Both the position numbers and the translations under genes were made by a program. Below the pieces are notes generated by a model. The model made no database searches. It saw nothing but the letters and a program-made list of their open reading frames with translations, and was not told the DNA's origin. 64,000 bases of DNA from Monilinia fructicola (taxonomy: Eukaryota; Ascomycota; Leotiomycetes; Helotiales; Sclerotiniaceae): contig VICG01000006.1 in the NCBI GenBank assembly GCA_008692225.1, positions 2,113,501 to 2,177,500 of the forward strand, read 5' to 3'. This document shows, piece after piece, positions 35,180-47,459 of this stretch (within the stretch, counting starts at the first letter, position 1; each line of letters begins with the position of its first letter).

Positions 35180-36730
35180 GACCACCTTTTAATCTAGTTC
35201 CTTGAAAAGGCAGTCAGAAAGAAGCTGTCATCCGTTCAAGTGTAGTATACAGTTGTCGGGGTTGACTGGGGCCTAAGGTGGGCGATCGGTATTTGGATGC
35301 AGTAGATTTAGCTTTATAAGAAATGATACCACAGAAAGCTACTGGAGAAGCCTTTGAGTCCCAAACAACTTGTCTTAGGTCTGTCGTAGAATAGTGCTAT
35401 TAGAAGTGAAAGCTCTTGACGAACCTCAATCACCCATCTAATGTCTCGGTACCTGTTCACCTTACATAATTACCATTTCATCTGGCTAGATATTTATGCT
35501 AGCCATAAACTAGACAAATAAACATTCAAACATGGATGTGAAATTGAGTATGATAGCTGATGCTTTGAAACTGCGCTTGGTAAATATGTAGAGCACTGAC
35601 ACCTGACCCAGTGAGCCTTGAAATGAGATATTAGTTTTCATCAGCCTCCCTTCTCATATCAGTAAGTTTCATAGTCTCCAAGGAATCTTCCTAATTTAGG
35701 TACTTCCAATAAACCGTGGGTGATTTCCATGCTTTGATCAATAGCCCCATTGCAAAGAGAGCTTCCACTCCTTTTCGCTGTTGCCGGTGTCTTCTCCTCG
35801 ATTGCCCATTTTCCGATAACCATGATACGCTACACTCTCAGCTATCAGGGTCTAAGTCTTTCCCTTAGATTCGCGAGAATGAGGAATACAATAACTGTTA
35901 TAGACTCATAGAACACTAATTATCACTGAAGGGAATCCGCATCCAGCTGTACATGCTTTATACAACAATTTCTTGACTCCCAGATTGCAACAAAGCATAA
36001 TACGGCGCTCCATAATCACTACCTTAGAGTGATATCTATCTGGAACGAGGGATTTGAGGTTATGGGCATGCAGATGAACTTTTCGTCCGTGATTAGAGTT
36101 TAGAATAGAGTGACCGACCGCGAGTAGTATGTACCGATATTTGGCTGAATTCTCAAGATGAAACGATGCCCGCATCCTCTCTTGATATTCTTGCTGAATC
36201 GGACTATCCATACCCCCAGTCTGAGGATATAGGCGGGGGTTTTGCCTCTTTCAAATATCTAGGTCTTGATATGAGGCTGAGAAGATATCATTGCGATAGG
36301 AACATTTTCCATGTAAATTACCAGAAAGTGGTATTGGACTCAGTATAAAATGACTGATAAGAAGCTGCTTTGGAATAGACAAGGTCAGCTGTGATGAAAA
36401 GACTTTGTTCGTCGCAACACTTGAGGACTAACAATTAGGGTTCCAAATTAAGCTTTGGCTTGTTTAGTTCTTCGAGATTTATATCCTCAAGATCCCTTCG
36501 CGGAAATGCACCTTTCCCTTACGATATGTGGTATTCGCGTAGATGATCAACACCCCTAGTGGCATTTGTCAATCAACTCAATTAGCATAGACTACGTACA
36601 AGAAATCAACCAATAGTTGCAACCATAGCAATCATTGTCTTCAAGAATTTCCGGTTAAGCTCAGATACTTCCCTTGGATAACGAATGCATCGATCAAAGT
36701 CAAAGAAAGATTTTATGCCTTAAGCTAGCT
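35180..36730. other. Intergenic, nothing recognised
   Basis: This is the 3' flank of both the HET gene (plus) and the amidase gene (minus), about 1.55 kb. Composition is balanced. Frames at 35906-36211 (minus) and 36166-36348 (plus) show no conserved features. Confidence 0.5.
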
Positions 36731-38815
36731 TCAAGGGATAATCTCATTGCCGAGCAACTTCCCAATCTCTTCCGCAATTGCCATGGTTCTCTCCTCAGTC
36801 AATCTTCTCCCAATAACTTGCACGGCAACCGGTGCCCCGTGATATGCCTCTGGATCATCTAAAAACAGGCACGTTAATAAATATCTATAACAAGCATAAA
36901 GTGAAAACTCACAATCATTCTGTACAACCCCATCGATCTTGTTTAGCGCCTCATATCCCTGCACTTTCCTATCCACGCCCTTATCCGCAAACGTAACTGG
37001 CACAACCACACTGGTGAAATCTAGTAGATTGACCACAGTTGTATAAGCGTAATACTTAACTTGATCATGAAGTATTGCAGCAGTAGGTGAAACGGGAGTA
37101 ACAATAGCGTCGATTTCTTTGCCAAGTTTATCCTCCATAATTCGAAATTGCTCGAGGTATTCGCATTGGTATGCCCATTTCTTGAGATGAATATCCCAGA
37201 TCTCATTCATGGAGAGCGGCGCTGAGGATGTATTCACTAAGTCGGCTATGTTGGGAATAGGGTGTTCACCTGATGCTTGAAGGACGTCGAAGATATCCTT
37301 TTACCTTATTAGTGTGTGATTACTGAACACTGATATCATATGCTGACTTACCTTTCCAGCGTCCGCGGCGTAGATTGAGCCGATTAGATCACGAGCATGA
37401 TCATGCTTGTATGGTGTCCATTGAAATACTTTGTGGCCGCTCTTTTCTAGCGTATCGACGACGGTCTTCATGCCACGGAGAATTGGAGGGTGTGGCAAAA
37501 CCTGAATCCGTCAGTATTAGGTTGCCCATAATATTTCAGCTAGGGAGAATGTTGAGCAAACCCCTCTAGGTGCTCTCATTGTTACTTTACTGATTGGCTC
37601 CATTGTAATTATGAAGCATTTTTTTCATGTCGCGAGGTGGCTCAATGTTCCCATGGAGAGGGATGAATCCAGAAAGAATTCAAGACTTACAATACCGTCA
37701 CAATCATAATATCCGATAGTCAAGCCACCGCTTGAGATTCTAGATTTTACTATATCGGCTTCAGATTGCCGCCATGGCATAGGAATGACTTTAGAATCGT
37801 ATTTCCATGGTTCTTCAGCAAGAACCGACTCGATAAACAATCTCATATCTAAACATACAATTAATGCAAATGCAGGCCTTCAAGAAAGTTTGACTCACCT
37901 GCAATTGAATGTGTGATAGGACCACAGACACTATGCACAGTCTCCTGGCCTTCCATGCTATTTGCCATCTTTCCATAAGGAAGACGACCATGACTTGGGC
38001 GCAGACCATACAAGAAGTTGAACGCAGCTGGTATACGAATGGAACCACCAACATCTGTCCCAACACCAATAATTCCGCCTCTGAATGCGACGTTTGCACC
38101 TTCACCTCCGGATGAGCCGCCAGGGGACCAATTCTTGTTGTAAGGGTTCACAGTTCTCCCAACAACATTATTGATAGTTTCAGCGCACATCAAACTTTGA
38201 GGAACGTTGGTTTTGATGTAAAGTACCGCGCCAGCTTGGAGCAAGAGTGTCACGAGAAGTGAGTTGTGATCTTCGTATTTTCCAATCCAGGAAACATATC
38301 CCATGGATGTTTCAAGGCCCTACCCAACAACCGGATAAGTACAAGACCACGCGTTTATTCATATTTCACTCACCTTGATACGAAATTGATCCTTCAGAGA
38401 AATCGGTAGGCCATGAAGTGGGCCAACTGTTTTCCCAGTTTCCTTCAAGTGCTCGTCCAACTCCTTAGCTCGTGCGAGAGCCTTTTCAGGAAAGAACTCG
38501 AGTGCACAGTTGAGCTAAACATCATTAATATGCTTCACGTTACACTCGAGAACCACTTACAAGTTGATGTGCTATGGCGGCTCTTTTGCAGAATGCCGTG
38601 GTTACGGCAACTGAGGTTAATTCACCCTTTGCCATCTTGGCTACGAGATCAGTAGCTGATGAGTTTGTGATAGAAATCTCTTCTGAGGACATGATATCAG
38701 TCCCAGTGTAACCCATGACAGAATCATGAGAAGGTTGAGATTTCAAACGCCATTCTGGAGGAATACTATTCTCAATTCGCTCTTTCTTATCTTTTGCAAT
38801 ATCTTTCCAAGACAT
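36731..38815 (-). CDS. Amidase (amidase-signature family, acetamidase-like)
   Basis: Amidase-signature enzymes hydrolyse carboxamides through a Ser-cisSer-Lys triad. Exons are 38815-38561, 38514-38374, 38319-37899, 37848-37691, 37501-37352, 37297-36913 and 36858-36731, giving 545 aa with no frame error. The triad is visible: Lys in LPISLKDQF, cis-Ser in [15 protein letters not shown] and nucleophile Ser in [16 protein letters not shown]. The N-terminal [20 protein letters not shown] and C-terminal [20 protein letters not shown] match fungal acetamidase-type members. The last intron (36859-36912) is 54 nt and contains no stop in frame, so an unspliced message would encode an 18-residue insertion. 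The fourth intron is long at 189 nt. The substrate may be a small aliphatic or aromatic amide; the sequence does not decide. Confidence 0.94.
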
Positions 38816-39976
38816 GTTGTTTCGATATATATATATCTGAATTGTGATAGCTGCTTAAAACTGGTAGAAGTTTCTAAGGTTCTCAGGATAAGAGATAGAA
38901 TTGAAATAGAGAACTTATGACTTTACTCATGGGAGATTGAAGGATAAAAAGAATGGTGATGCTCTGATTGCATGCGTGTCAATGTTGGTGGTGGGATTCA
39001 TGGATACCACAACCTTTTATTTGCATATTATATAATAGATATATAATATATCCTTGCTAAAACCCCATGGTAGCCGCCGGATTCCCGGATTGGAATTTTC
39101 AAACCTTTGTCCTATCTCAACCAAATACCATTGGGTCATTATAGAAAATGTGGAAATATGAAAATACCCCCCATCACTTATTCCAAATCATCAAGTAGGA
39201 CTACTACAACTCAGCCGAAAAAGACAATGAGGCCAATCATTCTATTTCTAAGCGAATTCGAGTATTAAATGTTACCCCAGAAAATAATGAACTCCCTTCT
39301 TCCACCAAAGCCCGTCCAAATGAAGGGGTTCCGAAGTTGATCAAGGTATGCCTGCATCTGGAATAGTGGATATGTGCCCTCTGTTCTCTGTTCTCTGTTC
39401 TCTGCTCTCTGCTCTCTGCTCTCTGCTCTACTGCTTGTCTTTTCTTTCTTTATCTGTGTGGGGAAGGATCCTCGGTGCCACGACACTGATAGTCCCTCCC
39501 CTTTTGAATAGACATCAATTCGTTTTGCGGGTTGTGAGCATAATTGCTCGTCATTCATGCAAGAGAGGGGAGAGTAGGCATCGGTGCGTGCTAATCAGAT
39601 TTACGTGAAAAGAGAAATGATGCAGAGCCACAGTACATTTTGATGAAAGAAAACAATTGATAATGATTTGTGTGTAAAGCAATATCTCAGGTAAAACACA
39701 GATCTATACAGAGTACATAACATTCGTCCAGATGTGATACGAATTTGCGAAGATATCGCTTATCTAAAAGGATCATCATTAAGACCCAATCGAGACCCAG
39801 CAGGATGACTGGAACTAAATGTCGAGCAAGGTCAAGGGAAGAAGAGTAAGATACAGCAAGGTTAGGGAAGGGTATATTAGAAAAACCATTCTGGGCAGGA
39901 TCAAAACCATAAACTCTCATGATAAAAGAAATCTATTCTATTGGCCTTCTTATTCGGCAATCATGAGTCTTTTCAT
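38816..39976. other. Intergenic with CT-rich heptamer repeat
   Basis: This region holds the amidase promoter and the 3' flank of the PQ-loop gene. A TGTTCTC/TGCTCTC heptamer repeats about seven times at 39378-39428. Minus-strand frames at 39265-39558 and 39687-39920 look like chance readings. Confidence 0.55.
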
Positions 39977-41132
39977 CTAATTAGATGTAGAGTTTCGAGC
40001 AGGATTACGAGGTGGCTTTCGTGTTGAACCCGACTCTGATAATAATGGTGTACTCTCAACGGTTGTTCCGCCTTCGTCATCTGTATCGTGTTCTCGTGCA
40101 CCTGCAATATATCCAACGATACATCTTCCATTGGACTATATTCATCATTAGTGAATGAATTTGAGCCGAAGGATGTTATACTTACAGCTCCCGCCTCACT
40201 GTTTCGTTTTTCTCTGCTGGCTTTTAGTACGAATGAGATTCCTAGTGCCAACAAGCACCCTTGCAAGCACCCTGTTACTAAAAATACACCCCAAGTACTC
40301 CAACCTCCCCATCCTAATCTAGCAGCAAGACTTCCAGACCAAAGAAAGCTTCCCGGAGTCTGGATACACATCATCGGTATACTCAAACTCCCAATATGCC
40401 CAAGATTGTATGTTAACCATATTTGAGGTAGGTATTGGATAGCTGCCAGGATCGTAGCTGTGATCCCTAAGATGTTTGCCCACACCCCAAGGGCATTCGG
40501 ACGAGCAAGCGCCAATGATACACTGATGATAATGGTGACAAAGCCGTGAAGAAGGCAGATCAAAGCTACCGTGACAGCTGTGCGCCACGTGTGTTGTTTT
40601 GTATGATCATCGAGGATAGGGAGGGTGGGTGTTCTCGGGAAGAATACCATGAAAAGGAGTAATCTATGCAAGACCTGTGTCAGCGTTGGTTCTTTTCATT
40701 ATGGATGCATCGCGTTACGCACATGACACTGAAGCAGAACCACTGAACCCCAACCTGGGCAATCCCTAGCAATCCTGCTGCACATTCTAATGTACTAACA
40801 GTTCTACAACATGCCACATCTGCGCGAGAAGCTGGCAGAACTATTATATTTGTAAAGGCGCATGTTCCTGATGTTGTGCCGAGAAGAATAAAGAAGGGCG
40901 ATATCCCTTCTGAGGTTTTGCGACTGATGATTCTATAATGTTGGGGTAGATATGATACAAGTATTCCTACAAGAATGAAGCTTTATGGACATCAGAAATT
41001 AGTCAAAGAGGATCGAAATGGATGATCAGAAGTGGTGAAGAAAGCCCCTTACAGAGATACTGCGAGGTTGATGTAGCTTATATCTTGAAGCTTTTGGCAG
41101 CGGTCTGATAAGTTATCTGCGATAGAGAGCAT
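39977..41132 (-). CDS. PQ-loop repeat membrane protein
   Basis: PQ-loop proteins are seven-span carriers. Characterised ones export amino acids (cystinosin, Ypq/PQLC2) or other small solutes from lysosomes or vacuoles. Exons are 41132-41053, 40980-40723, 40663-40200 and 40101-39977, giving 308 aa. Both PQ motifs are present: GILVSYLPQHYRIISRKTSE in the second exon and AIQYLPQIWLTYNLGHIGSL in the third. Hydrophobic segments between them fit seven spans. The C-terminal tail is hydrophilic and contains TPLLSES, resembling a di-leucine type sorting signal. The final intron was placed from a GTGAGG donor because this gives the acidic tail; reading straight through instead gives an unrelated 55-residue end. 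This version resembles fungal members with a long loop between the PQ motifs. The promoter carries large triplet repeats. Confidence 0.88.
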
Positions 41133-41320
41133 GATGAGGAGAGGTTTCGTGTAATAAATGAGAATTCTTTGCCAAGTAATGGATTGTTGGAATATCCAAA
41201 GCTTGATTTTCTATTATGTGAGGAATGAATTCTGCCCATGGGCAGATAAGTAATTGTAGAAAATATGTTGTTGGGTTGAAGTTTATTCAAAGTGAAGCTT
41301 TCAAGAAGGAAAGTCGATAG
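41133..41320. promoter_or_regulatory. Proximal promoter of the PQ-loop gene
   Basis: Fewer than 200 bases lie between the start codon and the first triplet repeats, so these repeats are inside the probable promoter region. No clear motif is visible. Confidence 0.35.
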
Positions 41321-41687
<367 letters not shown>

Positions 41688-42969
41688 ATCGCAGTAATAG
41701 GAAGAATACTCGTAGGAGTAAAAAGCTTTCTTAAGGTATCTGTAGATTAATAATGATCATCAATACGTACCTAGTACCTAGTGTTGCTGATACTCCCGAG
41801 GTCCGTACCTGCTCTATACTCTGTACTAGTAGGGAAACTCCTCCCTCTCCTCTTCTTCTCTTCTCTTTCCTTACTGGTAAACAAATAAATAAGCAGCCCT
41901 GGAGCTGACTAATAATCGGAAGAACTGAAGCGGGTAGCTGCAGTCACTAGCGGCCGCTTATACTTCCGTCCTCCGATACTTTAAAATTGAAACTTGATTA
42001 CTCAACAAAACTCTATTACTCGACTAGCCTTAACCTTACTAGGTAAGGCCTAGTAAAGTTATGGTACGTACAATAACTTATCAGACTTCCCTAGGTAAGA
42101 TCTTACCTACGACCTCCAGGGCTACTCGAGGACCTCTCATTAGACAATTACATTCATCCATGGATTGATTACCGGTGACCTAAAAACGAAGCAGAAGTCT
42201 CCTATGATACGAGTATATAGGGTTAAAGGGAAATCAATCCAAATTTCTTATATCATCCTGTGCATACATACTCGTCTACTTAAGTACTATACAGTACCCA
42301 ATAACCCAATCAACACTATGAATACGTACCGGTAGCACATTCATTCTGGTCAATCTTGTCAATCTTGTCAATTACTTCTATTCTTTGGTTTCCCTATGAT
42401 CCCGCCTCATCTCTAATTAGCTCTTTTCATTTTGGCTTACAATTGCAAGATAGTAGAAGCTGGTGACAAATTGCTCATTCCTAAGAAAACAGGAGCAGAT
42501 ACCCCTTTACCTATCGAGCTGCGAATGGAGCATTCAATAGACGAGGACTACTCTAACCTACATGGGGTTGCCATATTCGAACCTGCATAAAACACCGATT
42601 TTAGTGTTGGTGGCTGTATTGTACCGGCGTCTACGTACTCGCGTATTGTTTGCCATTTATCCATCACTCACTGCAACCTCAACTCGTAGGAGACCAGGTC
42701 TTGAATACAACCAGTCTTTGTCATCAATCTGAATGTTCAAGAAGATCATTTTGTATGTTCTACCTAAGGTTACTAAGTACATCTTCCTCAAATCTCAGAT
42801 TCTTCATAAGCAGAACTTGCTCGACATGTCACGAAAAGGATTTGAAGCTATCTAGAAAGCCATATAAAAGCTCCACCTAACCTCTGATATGTACCTTGCA
42901 ACAGAGGAGTGAATTTCATCGAAGCGGCTTCGAATAGTTTTTGTGTCAATTCTCATCATTACAAGCATT
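41688..42969. other. Intergenic, nothing recognised; CCTAGGTA-type patches
   Basis: Several CTAGGTA/TACCTAG palindromic patches occur (about 41767-41785 and 42035-42110), as elsewhere in the window. This is the upstream region of the zinc-cluster gene. The 76-codon frame at 42650-42880 has no recognised features. Confidence 0.5.
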
Positions 42970-44110
42970 ATGACACCCAATACGTCTAAAACCCCACAAA
43001 TGCAGAGTAAATTTGCCAAACGAAGTCGAAATCGTACACTACTATCATGTACCGAATGCCATAGGAGGAAACAAAAATGCAATCGAAATCACCCCTGTAA
43101 TGATTGCCTGGAGCGACGGGTTCCATACAAGTGCCATTTTGTGCTACCATCGTAAGTAGTCAACATGATACCAAGAATGTTTATTAATCCAAAGGGACTA
43201 AAGGAGACAGCGAGACTTAGGCTTTGAGCACCAAGCTACGAAGGATGCTCGTGATCGGAGGATTCTTACTGGAGAGGAAGTCCTACTGAGTCTTGAGTCG
43301 GTCGAGGATTTAAGAGGTGCTGGACCATCTTACGCATCAACTCGCGCGCCCATAGACGAGGTATTAGTCTTACTTTCTCTCTCAGAGAACTACCCATAAC
43401 ATGAAATTGCAGGCTGTCTTTCATCCCACGCCAACGGCCGGCATAGTGGGTGGCTTTGATTTATTCTCGGTTTTGCCAGAGACGACTGGAGACCCAATTC
43501 CGAAATCAATTCTCCTAGAATACTGTAAGCTGAAATTTCCACATGTTGGTAAAACTCATCTTGACAATGGAAAGTTATCAATCAGCTAGCTCCGTGGCTT
43601 AGTTCATACGACGATGCTCAGATATCAGGTCGCCCAGCATTCTCCTGGTTACCATTCGCTTTGCATCACCCCCCGCTACTCTACGCCACATTGTTGAGTG
43701 CAGCAGTTCATCTGGACCGCAAACAACCGATGGATAAACGCACTCTGGTCTGGTACAAATTCGAGACTATACGTCTAGCAAATGAGACAATGAACATTCC
43801 TATCCAAGCCACGGCAGATGAAATGCTCTTGGTAGTTTTAATCTTGTTATACTTTAATGTATATCCTCACCTTAATCTTCATGTGCCAAGCTAACAAAGA
43901 TATTAGGTTGGAGGTGGAAATGCAGAAGAATACGAAATGCATCTATCCGGTATAAACCAAATGCTAACCATCAGAGGAGGCATGGGTAGTCTGGGAATGA
44001 GAGGAATGATTAAAAACTGGCTGGGAATTTGCTATGGTCCTTGGAACAACGATTGGCACTATGGCATTTTTGCGGACTTTTACGGTATCAAAAGAAAATC
44101 GCAGACGTGA
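42970..44110 (+). CDS. Zn2Cys6 zinc-cluster transcription factor, 311 aa
   Basis: This is a fungal binuclear zinc-cluster regulator, nuclear and DNA-binding. Exons are 42970-43151, 43207-43360, 43413-43524, 43575-43858 and 43907-44110, joining to 311 codons plus stop. Residues about 22-48 form the cluster SCTECHRRKQKCNRNHPCND followed by CLERRVPYKC: six Cys with spacing C-x2-C-x6-C-x5-C-x2-C-x8-C. The middle region (LAPWLSSYDDAQISGRPAFS, then LHHPPLLYATLLSAAVHLD) and the late block INQMLTIRGGMGSLGMRGMI resemble the fungal-specific regulatory domain, but the protein stops soon after at NNDWHYGIFADF, shorter than most relatives. Either this is a compact form or the last exon is wrong. The gene converges on the isochorismatase-like gene with 114 bases between stops. 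Confidence 0.85.
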
Positions 44111-44224
44111 AACGGAAAAATATCAATTTATTCCCGCCAACCAGGACAGATTTTAAAAATCTCCAAGGCTATGCCACCCGAAACCATTCATTACACCCCA
44201 GCCCAAAAAGCCCATACGACCATC

Positions 44225-44979
44225 TCACTTCGCTAAGCTCTCTTTCCACTCCTCAACCGTCAACACCTCATTCGCAAACAGTGGCCAAATAAGGTCAGTA
44301 GCAGCATCTTTCGCCACGGTAGTAAAACCTGCAGTCGCATCCTTGAGCATAGTCACATGATATCCCCTATCGCCAGCATCAGTCGCATCCAAGATACCTG
44401 CATCGGATATACGCTACTTACAGCTCATAAGCATATCTCGCTGTAGATTCCAAACACGTATTCGCCGTCAACCCCCCAAACACCAAATCAGTAATATCCC
44501 TCTGTTTCAACTGATAATCCAAATCGGTATTTTGAAAAGAACTATTCCTCAATTATCAGTTGTTCTCTCATAAAACTTCACCTTAAATTCGCAAACCAAA
44601 AAACAGATACATACCTACTACACCAATGTTTACTAACAACGACATCCCCATTCCCCTGTACATCCGGCTCCAATCCCTTAAATATCTCAACACCCCAACT
44701 ACCTTCCTCGAAAGTTTTGTGCTCCAGCTGATTCTCCTGCATCGGCGTCGGATGGCTCCAACCTGCCAAGAACCCTAATCCGACTTGTTGGTGCAAACCA
44801 TAATAGATGGGGATTTTTCGTGCCCGGGCTGTGGTTACGAGATTCTGAAGATTTAAAATGGTGTTTGTATCAGCGAGAGATTCAGCGAGACGTGGATAAG
44901 CTTTTCCGTTGGGGTGAAGGAAGTCATTGTAGGGGTCTATGAGAACAATTGCGGTTTTGGGGGTGCTGGCGGGTGACAT
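44225..44979 (-). CDS. Isochorismatase-like cysteine hydrolase
   Basis: Proteins of this superfamily hydrolyse amides or vinyl ethers through an Asp-Lys-Cys triad. Exons are 44979-44615, 44547-44422 and 44366-44225, giving 210 aa, a usual family length. Triad residues are visible: Asp in IVLIDPYNDFLHPNGKAYP, Lys in DVVVSKHWCS and Cys in GGLTANTCLESTARYAYELG. The C-terminal RGYHVTMLKDATAGFT is the conserved strand-helix end. No signal peptide is seen. Substrate is unknown; a tail-to-tail arrangement with the zinc-cluster gene gives no direct clue. Confidence 0.9.
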
Positions 44980-45983
44980 TTTTTGATTTGGTTGAATGGG
45001 GTAATGAAGGCTGGGATTGCAGGTATGTAGTTTGTAGAGACAATAGACTCTGAGAATAATTTGAATTTGTTTTGGAATGGAATTTCCTATCCTCTTTATA
45101 GGTTTCTTTGAGGGCGTCTAGGTTTGATCGGGAACCCCTCATTGAGGGCTACTTATCTCGGGCTTTATGCATGTTGGAATACATATGTTAAGCTTACACA
45201 AGATAGAATCATGCGCTACTCTTGACAGGTATATCCGACCTAGCAGAATTCACCTCATATAAAATATCGGGGAATTTAGCTCGAAAATGGCTACTCGACT
45301 CCTGCAGTTTCAATCTTCGAACCCTGTCGCTCGCTCCAATGTGCAGGACCTAGGTAGACTAAAACCGGTCTTAATGTATGATTAGATGATCAAACGCGGG
45401 GTATATGCAAGTCTAAATCTGTCCAATTAGATTGCTCAGAGCTACGTGATGCGTGTGTTTGATGACAGTGCATATACCGAGTTTCTATTTGCTCGGGAGC
45501 CAATCATAAAAATATGATGGCCCGATGAGGTCTTTTTAGCTGCTTCCTTCGTAGCTTTATGTATCAATATATACTTGAGCCTTGCCTTTACTTTCCGTTT
45601 CCAAGGTCTGCTTAAATGGCTCAGTTATATCATATCAAATTAATGGATGCTAGCTTGAACCCAGATTTCTGCTTAAGAATGCGGAGAATGGTCATGCCAT
45701 ACAGAAGATGACAAGTTCAAAAGAGCCTGTCTTTTCGTACCTCTCTCGGTATTGATATGGTCTCAGGATGCCCAAAACTCTTCGTTGCTACAACAACTTG
45801 GTCTTTTCTGACCTCTGAGTAGTATCTTAAAGTCTCGCTTAATTTTCTGTTTCATTAACCTCTCATTTTTGATCACTCTAGCTTATCTGAATACCGGTCA
45901 GAGCCGCCGAGATATTGCCAGTTGAATTTTCAGACGGAATTCTCTCTATAAAAATTAGCACCAAGGCGTAAAATCTACGAAAA
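44980..45983. other. Intergenic, nothing recognised
   Basis: The first part must carry the isochorismatase promoter. The later part may include the lost 5' end of the decayed gene that follows, but I could not recognise a start. Confidence 0.4.
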
Positions 45984-47459
45984 AAGTACACCGTGACGAC
46001 AAGAGAAGTTCTGAATCAAGCTCAGATCATCGCAGGAGAGGTCCAGTTACTGGATGTAGGGCGAAAAAAAGTCTTGATATGCGCAATTCGCACTCAACAA
46101 CGTTTTGCAGATTCTTTCCAGTCATTCAAAGCTGTGAATAAGGATTAAATCAAAAGATATCAACACTTCTTTGGAGTTCTGGAGCAGGTTTTGAGCCTTT
46201 CAGACTGGCATGATGTTAACAGTAGTCGTCTAAAGGGCGCAGATGCTCTATCCGAGACCACCAGGAGATCAATTGACAAAGAACCTCCCTGGACAGAAAC
46301 CCCCAATCGCTTCCAAAACCTTGCCATCAAAGGCTGTTTGGAATATGAGGATGAAGAAGAGACCTCTGAGCCTAATGCTGACACGCCGGTCACTTGCGAG
46401 CTAGAGGAGAAATCTATCGAGATGAAAATGAACCTGATGATCTTCTATTTCTTCGAGGATCTTTGTCGCATTCAAGATCTCTCACATGGCATAAGGAAAG
46501 GCTATAAGTATGAAAAGCTTGACCTGAGTGCGTCTTTGATCACAAATACCATATTTGAATTAGCTCATCGCAACACATAGGAAATTCTGGGCACGGCACC
46601 AAAGATCTTCTCGAAAAACAATCTTATGCTACCATTACAGCTCTCATCTTCTACATAAATGTAGCCAGGGTTGGTGGTCAAGCGCCAATACAGAAAGTGG
46701 AACCGAAAGAACTGTTAAAGCCAATACCCTTCGATAATTTCATATATCTATCTACTGCTCGCATCGTGACGAAATACGATAATCTTTGTAAGATGGCGCA
46801 ACAGTTCCCCAACTTCCCTATTTCTTCGTTTCTAATACGGGCTACCAACATATCATGCCCAGAGATTCTCGAGACGCCTTACATGGATAAGAAAGAAAAG
46901 GGGGACAATCCGCTCCCACAACTCATGATAGATCTTCACATGTTGTACAGATGTAACCAGAAGATCAACATGAATGAATTTGTAATCGACCATCTTATGC
47001 GCCTCCAGCAGCGGGTGCATTGGCGCCCGGCTTGCACAAGTTGAAATGGAAGGAAAGTTCAGCGTTGGTTTCGTTTTTGCCTCACGAATATTCCTCGACT
47101 TGAACAGCATACTCGGTGATCAAGACTCCAAGGAATGCGATGATCTATCTGATACGGGTCTTAAAGTTGGCACAAATTTCAATGAAACGGGATTCTTTCT
47201 GGGGCAGCATCGCGTGCATGAGGCTCTTTTATGGGATCACGCAGACAGGCATTTGGCCCACAAGCTCACAGTAATTAATTACAGATTGAATGATGATTTC
47301 TGCCTGGTAGAGCTTAGGTATCACTTCTTAGATGTAAGCCGTAGTTCAGAGTCAGATTGGAGTAAAGCGAATGACAGCGCAGAATCAAATGGACCAGCAG
47401 CATTCAACGAAACAACCAACAATTTACAGAATCTAGTTCAAGCGCATCCTCTGGTATAA
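45984..47459 (+). pseudogene. Decayed gene resembling the DUF6604 family
   Basis: In one frame 45984-46580 reads KYTVTTREVLNQAQIIAG, then AIRTQQRFADSFQSF, RYQHFFGVLEQVL and KMNLMIFYFFEDL. This pattern fits the N-terminal domain of large fungal DUF6604 proteins (unknown function). It is interrupted by TAA at 46146-46148. A further TAA in the same frame just upstream (about 45969) sits before KYTVTTREV. Both could come from CAA by a C-to-T change at CpA, the RIP signature. A TAG ends the frame at 46578-46580, and a one-base loss in the GGG near 46591 moves to the frame reading SYATITALIFYINVARVGGQ. A later segment (MEGKFSVGFVFASRIFLDLN, 47046-47459) lies in yet another position. I see no single intact model. 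The family assignment is from remembered pattern and is moderate at best. Confidence 0.5.
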
